Below are positions 27,808 to 37,733 of a DNA stretch of 64,000 bases, one piece after another. Source of the stretch: an uncultured Pseudomonadales bacterium (lineage in GTDB: Bacteria > Pseudomonadota > Gammaproteobacteria > Pseudomonadales > Cellvibrionaceae); NCBI GenBank assembly GCA_947489425.1, contig CANLDL010000004.1, positions 372,001 to 436,000 on the forward strand, read 5' to 3'. Position 1 is the first letter of the stretch. Each line of letters begins with the position of its first letter. The notes under the pieces were generated by a model. It did no database searches and was not told where the DNA came from. It saw only the letters and a list, made by a program, of their open reading frames with translations. A program made the translations under genes and the position numbers.

Positions 27808-29172
27808 ATGTTGACGACAGTTCTTTGGTTCTTATTAGCGATTGGTATATTAGTGACCTTCCATGAGTTTGGGCACTTTTACATTGCTCGTCGTTGCGGC
27901 GTCAAAGTGCTTCGTTTCTCTGTCGGCTTTGGCAAGCCATTATTTACCAAAATAGGTAAGACAGGTACAGAGTATGTCTTTGCGGCTATCCCACTTGGTG
28001 GCTACGTCAAAATGTTGGATGAGCGTGAAGGTAATGTGCCGGATGAAGAGCTGCACATGTCTTTTACACGCAAAACCGTTTGGCAGAGAATAGCGATTAT
28101 TAGCGCAGGCCCTATTGCTAACTTTATATTGGCCATTGCTTTTTATTTTATTTTTGCCATGTTGGGCACGAAAGGAGTGGTGCCTGTTATTGGTGATGTG
28201 GCTCCAGGTAGTGTCGCAGAGCAGGTTCAAATTGAAAGCGGCTTTGAAATTGTTAGTGTTGATAATAAAAAAGTATCAACTTGGAGTGAAGTTGCTGATA
28301 AATTGGCAAGTAGAATTGGCGATACCGGTATAATTAATATTGGGCTTAAGGATTTCTCATTAGATAGTACAGAGTCTAGTTTATCGACAATTAAGCAAAT
28401 TCCGATTGAACAATGGTTGGGTAATCATGAACGTCCAGATATTCTTGGTGAGCTGGGACTTAGTCCGGCAGAGCCAGAAACGAATTGGGTGCTCTCAACG
28501 GTTGTTGATGGTAGTGCAGCACAATCTGCTGGCTTACAGATAGGAGATAAGCTGATATCGGCAAATAGTCAGTTGCTGGTTTCATGGAGAGAATGGGTCA
28601 ATTTTGTTAGAGCTAATCCTGAAACACCTATCGACTTGACGATTAATCGTAATGGCCAAGCTATAAACGTTGTATTAACACCAAAAGCAATTGAGGAAAA
28701 CGGAGAATTAATTGGTAGGGTTGGTCTATCGGCATCGTTGAGCTGGCCAGAATCCATGATTCGAGAAATCAATTATTCTTTGTTAGAGTCTATTCAGTAT
28801 GGGTTTACTCGCACTTATGATCAGATTTTGGTTATTTTGTCATTTTTTAAAAAAATATTGCTGTTAGATGTATCCATAAAAAATATGGGTGGTACTTTCA
28901 CCATTGCGCAAGTTGCTGGTGATAGCGCAGCGGCAGGCTTGACTTACTATATTTCCTTTCTGGCTTTTTTTAGTGTCAGTTTAGGCGTGTTTAACTTATT
29001 GCCAATTCCTGTTCTTGATGGTGGGCATATAATGTTTTATTTAATAGAGGTAGTTAAAGGTAGTCCTTTACCTGAACGTATACAGATGATTGGTTATCAG
29101 GTTGGTTTATTAGCCGTGGTGAGTTTAATGGTTGTTGTCCATTATAATGATCTCATCCGGATTCTTTCTTAA
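27808..29172 (+). CDS. rseP: Site-2 protease RseP
   Basis: RseP is an inner-membrane zinc metalloprotease that cleaves anti-sigma factor RseA (or MucA) in the sigma-E envelope stress response. At 454 residues it is near the E. coli size of 450. HEFGH lies at residues 19-23 in the first membrane segment, and the second metal motif PVLDGGH lies near 403. Two PDZ domains are expected between about 115 and 310, and the sequence there includes VAPGSVAEQ and VVDGSAAQSAGLQIGDKL. Four membrane segments are visible. It lies directly before bamA, the usual order. Confidence 0.97.
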   Translation: MLTTVLWFLLAIGILVTFHEFGHFYIARRCGVKVLRFSVGFGKPLFTKIGKTGTEYVFAAIPLGGYVKMLDEREGNVPDEELHMSFTRKTVWQRIAIISAGPIANFILAIAFYFIFAMLGTKGVVPVIGDVAPGSVAEQVQIESGFEIVSVDNKKVSTWSEVADKLASRIGDTGIINIGLKDFSLDSTESSLSTIKQIPIEQWLGNHERPDILGELGLSPAEPETNWVLSTVVDGSAAQSAGLQIGDKLISANSQLLVSWREWVNFVRANPETPIDLTINRNGQAINVVLTPKAIEENGELIGRVGLSASLSWPESMIREINYSLLESIQYGFTRTYDQILVILSFFKKILLLDVSIKNMGGTFTIAQVAGDSAAAGLTYYISFLAFFSVSLGVFNLLPIPVLDGGHIMFYLIEVVKGSPLPERIQMIGYQVGLLAVVSLMVVVHYNDLIRILS

Positions 29173-29212
29173 TAATGCCGCATCATTAATTCACTTAACG
29201 TATTGAACATTT

Positions 29213-31978
29213 ATGAAGTTGTTTTTTTCTAGTTTCGCTCCGCGGTTATTCATTAGTTTATTGGTTAGCTTGTTATTATTTAATAGTGCTCGTGCTCAAG
29301 AAATATATCAAATTGATGATATTCAGATTTTGGGCTTGCAGCGGGTTTCGGCAGCCACGGTTTTTTCTACTATTGATATTGAAGCGGGCACTCAAGTATC
29401 TGACATACAGCTCCAAAATGCTATTCGCGACTTATTCGATACCGGGTTCTTCGACGATGTTAATATAGGCCGAGATGATAATGTGCTTGTCATTAGCCTT
29501 AAAGAACGGCCGGTTATTAGTCGGCTTGTGATCGAGGGTAATAAAATTCTTGAAGAGGATGCTCTGAGGGAAGGGTTAAAAAATATTGGCTTAGCCGAAG
29601 GCGAGGTCTTTAAGCAATCTGCGCTAGAGGCTATTTCTAAGCAACTTAATGCACAGTATGGTTCACTTGGGCGTTATTCCGCAGAAATTAATACACTGAC
29701 TCAGTTTCAAGCTAATAATCAAGTGGTTGTTGGTATCCAAATCAATGAGGGTCGTGTTGCCAAAATCAAACAAATTAGAATTGTTGGTAATAAAGAATTT
29801 AAAGAAAAAAAACTACGTAAGCTATTTGGTCTTAATAAAACAGGTACCTGGTCTTGGATCACTGGTAACGATAAGTATGCCCGTGAGCAGCTATCGGGCG
29901 ATTTGGAGAAGCTCAAGTCATTTTATTTAGACCGTGGCTTTTTAAATTTTAGAGTTAAGTCTACCCTGGTATCTCTTAGCCCTGATAAAGAGACAGTTTT
30001 TATCACGGTTAATGTCTTTGAAGGAAAGAAATTACGTATTGGTGAAATAGCTATTTCGGGTGATCCTATTCTTCCAGAAGAAGAAATTAGAGTGTTAATT
30101 GGTATTAACGAAGGTGATGTTTTTTCTCAGTTAAGTGTAACCCAGACAGAGAGCGTACTTCAGCGCGCCTTGGGTAATGAAGGTTATAGTGCTGCAAGGG
30201 TCAGCGGTATTCCCGAAGTTGTGAGCACTGATGAAAACAATGCCGACATTGTTAAAGGTGATGATGAGTCGATTAAACTTACATTCTTTGTGACGCCCGG
30301 TTCCATTAGCTATGTCAGGCGTATTAGTTTTTCGGGTAATACCGCGACCTCTGACAATGTGTTAAGACGTGAAATGAGACAGCTTGAGGGTGCACCAGTT
30401 TCGACGCAAAAGATAGAGCAGTCTAAAACGCGTTTAGAGCGATTAGGTTTTTTTGGTAGCGTTAACGTTGAGACTCGCGATGTGCCTGGTAGCGTGGATC
30501 AAGTTGATGTTGAATTTACCGTAACAGAACAACCAACAGCTAATGTTAACCTTTCGTTGGGCTTTTCTGGTGATAATGGATTTAACGTAGGTGCAGGCCT
30601 ACAAAATAATAATTGGTTGGGCAGTGGTAAAAACTTTGGTTTTAACGTGCAAACTGGCAGCTCTCTTACTGCTTACAATTTGAGTTTTCGCGATCCTTAC
30701 TACACTGCCGATGGTGTGAGTCGTAGTGTTAGGCTGTTTTTTAGGCAGAGAGATTTTGACGAAATTGATGTATCCAATTTTGCATCGGATACTATTGGGG
30801 TTAATGTTAACTTTGGCTATCCTATCTCTGAGACCTCTCGTTTATCTTTTGGGGTTGGTCTTCAGAATATTTCTATCCAAGCGGGTACGACAGCTCCGCA
30901 AGAGGTCCAGGGTACACCGATACTCAGAGACGGTGTTGAAAATTTCTCTATATCTAATAGCTTTTTTGAGAGCGATATACTGCCTGTAATTGGTGACTCT
31001 GGTAGTAATGTTGCGGCTAATATTGACGACGCCGATACTAATAATAATGGCTTTATCGATGAATTTGACGATTTCGGCGATCTTGAGCAATCCGAACTGG
31101 CTAATTTAATTATTAATGAAAGTGCACCACCAGCTACATCTGGTTTTACCGAAATCGACCCAGCTGCTGTCGCTCAAGACACTCCGGAAGGTTTTCTTGA
31201 TGAATTTGGGGATGACTTTACTACTCTTACCTTTGATTTGGGTTGGTCAAAATCGACCCTTAACCGGGGCCTTTTCCCAACCAAAGGCTCATCTCAGCGA
31301 TTCAGTGCCGAAGTGGCGGTGCCAGGTGGAGATTTAGAATTCTTCAAGTTGATTTATACCAATGATACTTATTTCCCGCTCACTAATAGTACTGCGTTGC
31401 ATTTACGAGGCCGTTTTGGTTTTGCTGATGGTTATGGTGAAATCGATCAATTGCCTTTCTTTGAGAACTTTTTGTCAGGCGGCATCGGTTCGGTCCGTGG
31501 TTTTGAGAATAGTAGTTTAGGCCCTAAAGGAACGCCTGCGAATGCCTTTGTAGCTGCGCCTGTTGCTCTTAATGCCACAGCTGGTAATGTTGATGATCTT
31601 GATTTTGTTTATGTCCAGCAAGCTAATGGCCAATTATTAACGGCGGGTGTTGATGACGATGATTTAGATACTATCGGGGGTAATATTCTCTTGGAGCTAA
31701 GTGCCGAATTAATTGTGCCGATTCCATTTATTGGTGCAACTGATAACGCACGCTTGTCTCTTTTCATCGATGCAGGTAATGTCTTTTCAACGGATTGTGG
31801 AGCTGGACAGGCCAACTGCGATAATATCGATTTAGGAAACTTAAGTGTTGCCGCCGGTGTTAGTCTTCAGTGGTTGTCGCCTGTGGGTCCACTGAGTTTT
31901 AACTTTTCTAATGCGATCCAAGAACAGCCCTTTGATGAGCCAGAGAGTTTTCAATTTACTTTAGGTCGTTCTTTCTAG
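29213..31978 (+). CDS. bamA: Outer membrane assembly factor BamA with enlarged extracellular loop
   Basis: BamA is the central barrel of the machine that inserts beta-barrel proteins in the outer membrane. A signal peptide ends near residue 28 (NSARA). Five POTRA domains fill up to about residue 440, and a 16-strand Omp85 barrel follows, with VRGF near residue 760 and a terminal Phe (FTLGRSF). The protein has 921 residues, more than 100 above E. coli (810). The extra length is mostly in the stretch about 550-668, between strands that align with E. coli LRAGLGYV and TFNYGWTY, that is extracellular loop L3. This insert is acidic and holds an EF-hand-like calcium loop DTNNNGFIDEFD at residues 608-619. 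The neighbouring genes rseP and skp are as expected. Confidence 0.97.
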   Translation: MKLFFSSFAPRLFISLLVSLLLFNSARAQEIYQIDDIQILGLQRVSAATVFSTIDIEAGTQVSDIQLQNAIRDLFDTGFFDDVNIGRDDNVLVISLKERPVISRLVIEGNKILEEDALREGLKNIGLAEGEVFKQSALEAISKQLNAQYGSLGRYSAEINTLTQFQANNQVVVGIQINEGRVAKIKQIRIVGNKEFKEKKLRKLFGLNKTGTWSWITGNDKYAREQLSGDLEKLKSFYLDRGFLNFRVKSTLVSLSPDKETVFITVNVFEGKKLRIGEIAISGDPILPEEEIRVLIGINEGDVFSQLSVTQTESVLQRALGNEGYSAARVSGIPEVVSTDENNADIVKGDDESIKLTFFVTPGSISYVRRISFSGNTATSDNVLRREMRQLEGAPVSTQKIEQSKTRLERLGFFGSVNVETRDVPGSVDQVDVEFTVTEQPTANVNLSLGFSGDNGFNVGAGLQNNNWLGSGKNFGFNVQTGSSLTAYNLSFRDPYYTADGVSRSVRLFFRQRDFDEIDVSNFASDTIGVNVNFGYPISETSRLSFGVGLQNISIQAGTTAPQEVQGTPILRDGVENFSISNSFFESDILPVIGDSGSNVAANIDDADTNNNGFIDEFDDFGDLEQSELANLIINESAPPATSGFTEIDPAAVAQDTPEGFLDEFGDDFTTLTFDLGWSKSTLNRGLFPTKGSSQRFSAEVAVPGGDLEFFKLIYTNDTYFPLTNSTALHLRGRFGFADGYGEIDQLPFFENFLSGGIGSVRGFENSSLGPKGTPANAFVAAPVALNATAGNVDDLDFVYVQQANGQLLTAGVDDDDLDTIGGNILLELSAELIVPIPFIGATDNARLSLFIDAGNVFSTDCGAGQANCDNIDLGNLSVAAGVSLQWLSPVGPLSFNFSNAIQEQPFDEPESFQFTLGRSF

Positions 31979-32041
31979 TCATTAATTATGTATCAATATT
32001 GCTGATGAAGAATTATTGATGCAAAAGTATAGAGTTTAATT

Positions 32042-32587
32042 ATGAATCATCTTTCCAAAATTTGTTTGCTGTTGCTTATTACAATAATCCCATCTATTAG
32101 TTTTGCCGAGCAAAACATATTTGTTGTAGATGTACAGGCTGCTGCTCTTCGTTCTGACTATGCGAGGAGTATTTTAAAACAGGCAACGCAGAGTGATAAT
32201 TACACAAAAGGGGTCGCGGAATTCAATAAGTTAAGAGGCGAAGTCAAATCATTAGAAGATGATGCAAAAGCAAATCGTTTGACGTGGTCTGATGATCAGA
32301 AGAAAACCTTTAATCAAAAATTTGATAAAAAACTTAAGCAGGTGAATCAACTGGGTGGTCAGTTAGAGTCAGCAACAAGCTCATTACAAAATAGGATAAT
32401 TCAACAGCTAACCCCAGATATTGAGAGCATCGTCAAAGACATTATTGAAGAGAAAAATATAGATATATTAATGAATGCAAGATCGGGAGCAGTGTCTTTT
32501 CAAAAGCCTGAGTTTAATATCACAACTGAGCTTACCAGTAGGCTCAATGAAGTAAAGCCTCCCAAAAAACAATCCGAGGAAAAATAG
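32042..32587 (+). CDS. skp: Periplasmic chaperone Skp/OmpH
   Basis: Skp holds unfolded outer-membrane proteins in the periplasm until BamA takes them. The 181-residue product has a signal peptide ending near ISFA|EQ and a long helical region, with the pattern LRGEVKSLEDDAKANRLTWS typical of the tentacle helices of the trimer. A basic, Lys-rich tail is present. It lies 63 nt after bamA and 24 nt before lpxD, as in most gammaproteobacteria. Identity is by this context and the overall pattern; Skp sequences vary widely. Confidence 0.93.
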   Translation: MNHLSKICLLLLITIIPSISFAEQNIFVVDVQAAALRSDYARSILKQATQSDNYTKGVAEFNKLRGEVKSLEDDAKANRLTWSDDQKKTFNQKFDKKLKQVNQLGGQLESATSSLQNRIIQQLTPDIESIVKDIIEEKNIDILMNARSGAVSFQKPEFNITTELTSRLNEVKPPKKQSEEK

Positions 32588-32611
32588 TAAATAATTAATA
32601 GAAATCAGGTC

Positions 32612-33616
32612 ATGTATACCTACACATTACAATATTTGTCTCAATATCTTGATGCGGACCTTGATGGGGATGCAGAGTTTGAAGTGAATGGCTTATCTAG
32701 CTTGATTTCTGCTGACGAGAAAAAATTGTCCCTGTATATGGGGGGGCGTTACAAAGATCAGCTAAAAGAGACTCAAGCAGGTTGTATTGTGTTAAATGAA
32801 AGCAATACGGCAGCGTATAAAGGTAATAAGTTAGTTGTTGCTAACCCTTATTTATCCTATGCGAAATTAAGTGAGTTATTTGCATATAAGCCATTGGGTA
32901 ATGTAGGAATACATCCTACAGCGGTTGTTGCTGACAATGCTATTATTGGCTCAAATGTCAGTATTGGTGCGAATACGGTTGTTGAAGAAAATACGCAAAT
33001 TCTCGATAATAGTCATATAGGTGCCGGCGTCTATATTGGTGAAGGTGTAATAATCGGGAAAAACACAACGGTGCATGCCAATGTCACTATTCATCATGAT
33101 GTAGTAATTGGCGATGACTGCATTTTTCACAGTGGCTCAGTTATTGGTGCTGACGGGTTTGGATTTGCTCCATCGAGTGATGGATGGCAAAAAATTCATC
33201 AACTTGGTAGTGTATTTATAGGCAATAATGTTGATATAGGTGCAAATACGGCAGTTGATCGAGGTGCACTGGATGATACTACCATAGGAGATGGTGTTAA
33301 AATCGATAATCTTGTGCAAATCGGTCATAATGTCAAAATAGGCGAAGCTACTGCGATTGCCTCTAAGACAGGTGTTGCTGGCAGTTCCATTATTGGCAAG
33401 CGCTGCACGATTGCTGGTGCAGTAGGTATTGCTGGTCATTTATCTATTGCGGATGATGTTCACATTACTGGGATGACACTTGTGTCAAAATCAATACCTA
33501 AGGCGGGCTCATATTCTTCGGGAACAACGATGACAACAACCCGAGAATGGAGAAAGAATGCTGTTCGCTTCAATCAGTTAGATAAACTGGCTAGGCAAGT
33601 AAAATCAATTAAATAA
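32612..33616 (+). CDS. lpxD: UDP-3-O-acylglucosamine N-acyltransferase LpxD
   Basis: LpxD adds the second hydroxyacyl chain from acyl-ACP during lipid A synthesis. The 334-residue protein has an N-terminal uridine-binding domain of about 100 residues. It is followed by a left-handed beta-helix of hexapeptide repeats ([15 protein letters not shown] and similar), and a C-terminal helix. The catalytic His lies in the segment [13 protein letters not shown]. The motif [11 protein letters not shown] is strongly conserved in LpxD. The gene is in the lpxD-fabZ-lpxA-lpxB order. Confidence 0.98.
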   Translation: MYTYTLQYLSQYLDADLDGDAEFEVNGLSSLISADEKKLSLYMGGRYKDQLKETQAGCIVLNESNTAAYKGNKLVVANPYLSYAKLSELFAYKPLGNVGIHPTAVVADNAIIGSNVSIGANTVVEENTQILDNSHIGAGVYIGEGVIIGKNTTVHANVTIHHDVVIGDDCIFHSGSVIGADGFGFAPSSDGWQKIHQLGSVFIGNNVDIGANTAVDRGALDDTTIGDGVKIDNLVQIGHNVKIGEATAIASKTGVAGSSIIGKRCTIAGAVGIAGHLSIADDVHITGMTLVSKSIPKAGSYSSGTTMTTTREWRKNAVRFNQLDKLARQVKSIK

Positions 33617-33630
33617 ATAAGGTTTGGCTT

Positions 33631-34068
33631 ATGATGGATGTTGTGGAAATAAAGAAGTGGTTGCCTCACCGATACCCATTTTTATTAGTGGATAGAGTAG
33701 TTGAACTGCGCGAAAATGAATATATTCGCGCCTATAAAAATATTAGTATTAATGAAGAGGTGTTTAATGGACACTTCCCTCAGGCACCTATCTTTCCAGG
33801 TGTGATGATAATCGAAGCAATGGCTCAAGCGTCAGGTATTCTTGGTTTTAAAAGCGTCGGTAAAACACCTGAGGATGGCTCGGTTTATTTATTTGCTGGG
33901 GCTGATAAAGTCCGGTTTCGTAGACAGGTTTTACCGGGTGATCGCTTAGAACTAGAAGCCACAGTATTATCGAAAAAAAGTAATATTTGGAAGTTTGAAT
34001 GTCAAGCTTCCGTTGATGGTAAGCTCGCGGCTTCCGCGACTATTTTATGTGCTGATCGTAAAGTTTAG
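33631..34068 (+). CDS. fabZ: 3-hydroxyacyl-ACP dehydratase FabZ
   Basis: FabZ dehydrates 3-hydroxyacyl-ACP in fatty acid elongation and competes with LpxA for hydroxymyristoyl-ACP. The 145-residue hot-dog-fold protein contains [13 protein letters not shown] and the active-site stretch [21 protein letters not shown], split over the catalytic His and Glu. It starts at the ATG at 33631 behind an AAGG sequence. Its place between lpxD and lpxA is conserved. Confidence 0.98.
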   Translation: MMDVVEIKKWLPHRYPFLLVDRVVELRENEYIRAYKNISINEEVFNGHFPQAPIFPGVMIIEAMAQASGILGFKSVGKTPEDGSVYLFAGADKVRFRRQVLPGDRLELEATVLSKKSNIWKFECQASVDGKLAASATILCADRKV

Positions 34069-34073
34069 TGTGA

Positions 34074-34847
34074 ATGACTGTTCATCCTACTGCTATTGTC
34101 GATAAAGATGCTTCTATCGCCGCCGATGTTAGTATCGGCGCTTATTCAATTATTGGTCCCAATGTCGTTATAGAATCCAACTGTGTTATTGAGCCTCATG
34201 TGATTATCAAGGGGCCAACGACGATTGGTTCTAACACACATATTTACCAATTCTCTTCTATAGGTGAAGCCACTCCCGATTTAAAGTACAAAGGTGAAAA
34301 AACAACCCTCGTGATCGGTGAGCATAATGTAATTCGAGAAGGGGTTACTATACACCGTGGTACTGTTCAAGATCGTAGTGAGACAACGATAGGCAACCAT
34401 AATTTAATTATGGCCTATGCTCATGTGGGCCATGATAGTGTTATAGGTGACCACTGCATCTTAGTAAATAATACAGCACTTGCCGGCCATGTACATATTG
34501 GTGACTGGGCAATTTTAAGTGGATATACACTTGTTCATCAGTATTGCCGTATTGGTGCTCATGCCTTCACTGGTATGGGTAGTGCGATTGGTAAAGATGT
34601 ACCAGCGTATGTCATGGTTACTGGTGCTCCAGCAGAAGCAAAAACAATAAACGCGGAAGGCCTATCAAGACGTGGTTTTTCTAAAGATGCCATCCGTGTT
34701 TTACAAAAAGCATTTAAGATTGTTTACCGTAAGAAGTTAGTGCTATCAGAAGCTATCGAGCAGCTAGAGCTTTTGGCCGTCGATTGCAAAGAAGTACAGT
34801 TGTTAATTAATAGCATTAACTGTGCTACGCGTGGCATTGTTCGCTAA
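34074..34847 (+). CDS. lpxA: UDP-N-acetylglucosamine acyltransferase LpxA
   Basis: LpxA transfers 3-hydroxyacyl from ACP to UDP-GlcNAc, the first step of lipid A synthesis. The 257-residue protein has about ten hexapeptide-repeat coils. The catalytic His region is IMAYAHVGHDSVIGDHC, and GLSRRGFS marks the start of the C-terminal helical domain. The ATG at 34074 lies five bases after the fabZ stop, so translation is probably coupled. Confidence 0.98.
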   Translation: MTVHPTAIVDKDASIAADVSIGAYSIIGPNVVIESNCVIEPHVIIKGPTTIGSNTHIYQFSSIGEATPDLKYKGEKTTLVIGEHNVIREGVTIHRGTVQDRSETTIGNHNLIMAYAHVGHDSVIGDHCILVNNTALAGHVHIGDWAILSGYTLVHQYCRIGAHAFTGMGSAIGKDVPAYVMVTGAPAEAKTINAEGLSRRGFSKDAIRVLQKAFKIVYRKKLVLSEAIEQLELLAVDCKEVQLLINSINCATRGIVR

Positions 34848-34883
34848 TTAGTAGTGCCTTTTAATTCAGACTGAAATATATAT

Positions 34884-36044
34884 ATGAAAATCGGGATAGT
34901 ATCCGGTGAAATATCCGGTGACATTTTAGGTGCTGGGTTAATAAGAGAATTAAAAGTTTTTTACCCTGACGCAGAGTTTGTTGGTATTGGGGGTAAAAAA
35001 ATGATCGCAGAGGGCTTGGATAGCCTTTTCCCTCAAGATCGATTAGCAGTTGTAGGTTTTGTAGAGCCTTTTAAGCGATTGCCTGAATTATTGTCTATTA
35101 GAAAGCAATTGTACCTTCATTTTACACAGCATAAATTTGATGTGTTTATTGGTATTGACTCTCCTGACTTTAATACAGGTTTAGAAGAAAAACTTAGAAA
35201 GTCGGGTATAAAAACAGTGCATTATGTCAGCCCGTCTGTATGGGCATGGCGTCAAGGTAGGATTAAAAAAATTTCTCGTGCTGTCGATCTAATGTTGACT
35301 TTACTGCCCTTTGAAAACGACATATACGAAAAACATAATATCCCTGTTAAGTTTGTTGGGCATCCCTTAGCTGATAAATTCCCCTTAGAGAATAACCACG
35401 AAGCAGCCAAACAAGCACTCAAAGATTTATTGGATAAAAAGCAACTACATTACGATATAGCTCGCCCAATGCTTGCTTGTCTACCAGGCAGTAGAGGCAG
35501 CGAGGTTAATCTAATTGGCCCTGTGCTTTGGCATTCAATTAAGGAATCTATTAATACTATAAAAGATTTGCAGGTGATAGTGCCTGCTGCTAATCCAATC
35601 AGGCGAGAACAGATTGAGGCGCAATTAAAAGATTATCCGGACTTGCCAATTAGCGTTATCGATGGTTTTTCCCATGAGATTATGTCTGCATCTGATGGTG
35701 TCTTACTTGCATCTGGCACCACTGCATTAGAGGCAATGTTACTTAAAAAGCCAATGGTCGTAGTTTGTAAGATAGCCCCATTATCTTATTATTTAATCTC
35801 ACTGTTATTAAAAGTCCCTTATCTATCCTTACCTAATTTATTGGCAGATGAACTACTTGCCCCTGAGTTTATACAAGGCGACGCAACCGTTGAGAATGTC
35901 AGCAGTAGCGTGTTGCATATGCTCTCATCACCTAATAAAAATATTAAAAAATTTACTGAGCTTCATGAAAGCCTTATGGGTAATGCTGATATTGAGTCCG
36001 CAAAGGCGGTTCATGATTTACTCTCCGAGAAGCACAATGCTTGA
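34884..36044 (+). CDS. lpxB: Lipid-A-disaccharide synthase LpxB
   Basis: LpxB joins lipid X and UDP-diacylglucosamine into the disaccharide core of lipid A at the inner membrane surface. It has 386 residues, family GT19. Characteristic segments are [56 protein letters not shown] and [19 protein letters not shown]. The end overlaps rnhB by 8 nt. Confidence 0.98.
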   Translation: MKIGIVSGEISGDILGAGLIRELKVFYPDAEFVGIGGKKMIAEGLDSLFPQDRLAVVGFVEPFKRLPELLSIRKQLYLHFTQHKFDVFIGIDSPDFNTGLEEKLRKSGIKTVHYVSPSVWAWRQGRIKKISRAVDLMLTLLPFENDIYEKHNIPVKFVGHPLADKFPLENNHEAAKQALKDLLDKKQLHYDIARPMLACLPGSRGSEVNLIGPVLWHSIKESINTIKDLQVIVPAANPIRREQIEAQLKDYPDLPISVIDGFSHEIMSASDGVLLASGTTALEAMLLKKPMVVVCKIAPLSYYLISLLLKVPYLSLPNLLADELLAPEFIQGDATVENVSSSVLHMLSSPNKNIKKFTELHESLMGNADIESAKAVHDLLSEKHNA

Positions 36045-36627
36045 GCCATTTGTTAGTTGCTATCAAGGTACTTTGGTAGCGGGTGTCGATGAAGTAGGCC
36101 GAGGGCCCCTAGCCGGTGATGTTGTGACTGCTGCTGTGATTCTTGATCCTAACTGTAAAATTGATGGGCTAAATGACTCAAAAAAACTATCGGAGAAAAA
36201 ACGGGATAATTTGTACGAGCTAATTAAAGAGAAGGCGTTATGCTACTCGATTGCACGTTGCTCAGTTGAAGAAATAGACAGCATCAATATATTGCAAGCC
36301 AGCCTGCTTGCTATGAAAAGAGCAGTCGAAGACCTATCTATACAACCGGAGCATGTACTAGTTGATGGCAATAAAATCCCTGATTGGGCGTATAATTCCG
36401 AAGCTGTTGTGAAAGGTGATGCACGAGTAGAGTGCATCGCTGCTGCTTCAATTTTGGCAAAGGTAACACGCGATAGGGAAATGATAGCCTATGACGAAAT
36501 ATACCCAGGTTTTGGTTTTGCAAAACATAAAGGCTATCCCACACAGCAACATAGGGAAGCACTTAAGCAAATGGGTGTTACACCTATACATAGGCGCTCC
36601 TACGCACCTGTTAAAGCATTTCTGTAA
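36037..36627 (+). CDS. rnhB: Ribonuclease HII
   Basis: RNase HII removes single ribonucleotides and RNA primers from DNA. I place the start at the ATG at 36037, inside the lpxB end, giving 196 residues (E. coli 198). The open frame upstream is not coding. The catalytic motif [17 protein letters not shown] supplies the first Asp-Glu pair, and further acidic residues are in VDGNKIPDW and [22 protein letters not shown], split across the normal positions. In most relatives dnaE follows; here it does not. Confidence 0.97.
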   Translation: MLEPFVSCYQGTLVAGVDEVGRGPLAGDVVTAAVILDPNCKIDGLNDSKKLSEKKRDNLYELIKEKALCYSIARCSVEEIDSINILQASLLAMKRAVEDLSIQPEHVLVDGNKIPDWAYNSEAVVKGDARVECIAAASILAKVTRDREMIAYDEIYPGFGFAKHKGYPTQQHREALKQMGVTPIHRRSYAPVKAFL

Positions 36628-36778
36628 AAAATTAGCTATGTGTGATCTTTTCTAATACGGCTTTTAGAGGTTAGTGCTAGTATATAGGGCGTAGAAATAG
36701 CATAAAATAAACATCATAATAGAATTGTTATGATTTGATACAGTCCATTAGTACTGTAGTAATGAATATAGGAAAATT

Positions 36779-37642
36779 ATGGTACAAGATCGCAAAGAAC
36801 CCACTTTTTCATCACCATCCAACAAAGCTTCGCTGAGTGATGATGCTAAACAGTCAAACGTACAAAATACCCAACAGCCTAGTCAAAGAGCTAATACACG
36901 CCCACAAGTAATGATCCAAAAACAACCCTCATCACTATTGTGGATTGCATTGTTGATTGCGCTGTTGGCATCGGCAGCAAGTGGCTATATTTTTTGGCAA
37001 TTTACGCTTTCCCAAAAAGTAGTCGCCGAGCAACAAGAACGACTGGTAGAGCTTGAAAATAAGTTATTGTTATCCGATGATGAATCAACACAATCACTGA
37101 CTGCACTTACAGCAAATGTTAAAGGCCTGGATAAAAATGTAAGCGTGGCAATGAGCGAAGTTGATAAATTATGGGCGACGCGTAACGCTAACCTTAAAAA
37201 GTTGGCGGCGGCTAAAACTGAACTAAGTACGCGTATTGATGAAACTGGCAAACGTATTGATAAGTCAGACAAGAGTATAAATGCAAGTAGTAGTCAGTCT
37301 AAAAAAGCTATAGATGCCATAGATGCTAAGCTAAAGAAAAGCTTAGTAAGTATTAGACAAAACTCTTCAGAACAAGAACTATTGCTCAAATCATTACGTG
37401 AAAGATCTTCTGAGCAAAGTCAAACGATTAAGAACCTCCGTTCGGCTTTAGATAAGGGTTCTAATACCGATAAAGTTGCCAGTCTAGAGCAACAGCTAGA
37501 ACAGCTTTCACAGCAACTAAATATACTTTCACGTCGAACAAAAGAATACGATGAAGCAATAGAGTCTTTTGATAAGTTTAGATTAACCACTAACCGTGAT
37601 CTTATTACTCTAAAAAGTCGCACAGGTATAGCACCTCAATAA
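36779..37642 (+). CDS. Single-pass membrane protein with periplasmic coiled coil, unknown function
   Basis: This 287-residue protein is not one I recognise by name. The first 50 residues are polar and disordered (Ser/Gln/Asn rich). A single hydrophobic segment spans about 52-72 (SSLLWIALLIALLASAASGY). The rest, from about 78 to 275, is highly charged with heptad-like Leu/Ile spacing, indicating a long coiled coil, presumably periplasmic. An ATAGGAAA sequence precedes the ATG. It occupies the place where dnaE normally follows rnhB, and precedes the fumarase. Such proteins often have structural or scaffolding roles in the envelope, but this is a guess. Confidence 0.75.
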   Translation: MVQDRKEPTFSSPSNKASLSDDAKQSNVQNTQQPSQRANTRPQVMIQKQPSSLLWIALLIALLASAASGYIFWQFTLSQKVVAEQQERLVELENKLLLSDDESTQSLTALTANVKGLDKNVSVAMSEVDKLWATRNANLKKLAAAKTELSTRIDETGKRIDKSDKSINASSSQSKKAIDAIDAKLKKSLVSIRQNSSEQELLLKSLRERSSEQSQTIKNLRSALDKGSNTDKVASLEQQLEQLSQQLNILSRRTKEYDEAIESFDKFRLTTNRDLITLKSRTGIAPQ

Positions 37643-37733
37643 AAACCACTAAATAGCCAATAAAACAATTGTGCTGATTATTTTCAAATATGAATCAGCA
37701 GAAAGTGAATGTAGCTAAAAGGTAGAAAATATT

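Noticed and set aside
35848..36036. Upstream extension of rnhB
   Set aside because: It runs through lpxB in another frame; RNase HII normally has about 198 residues, matching the ATG at 36037.
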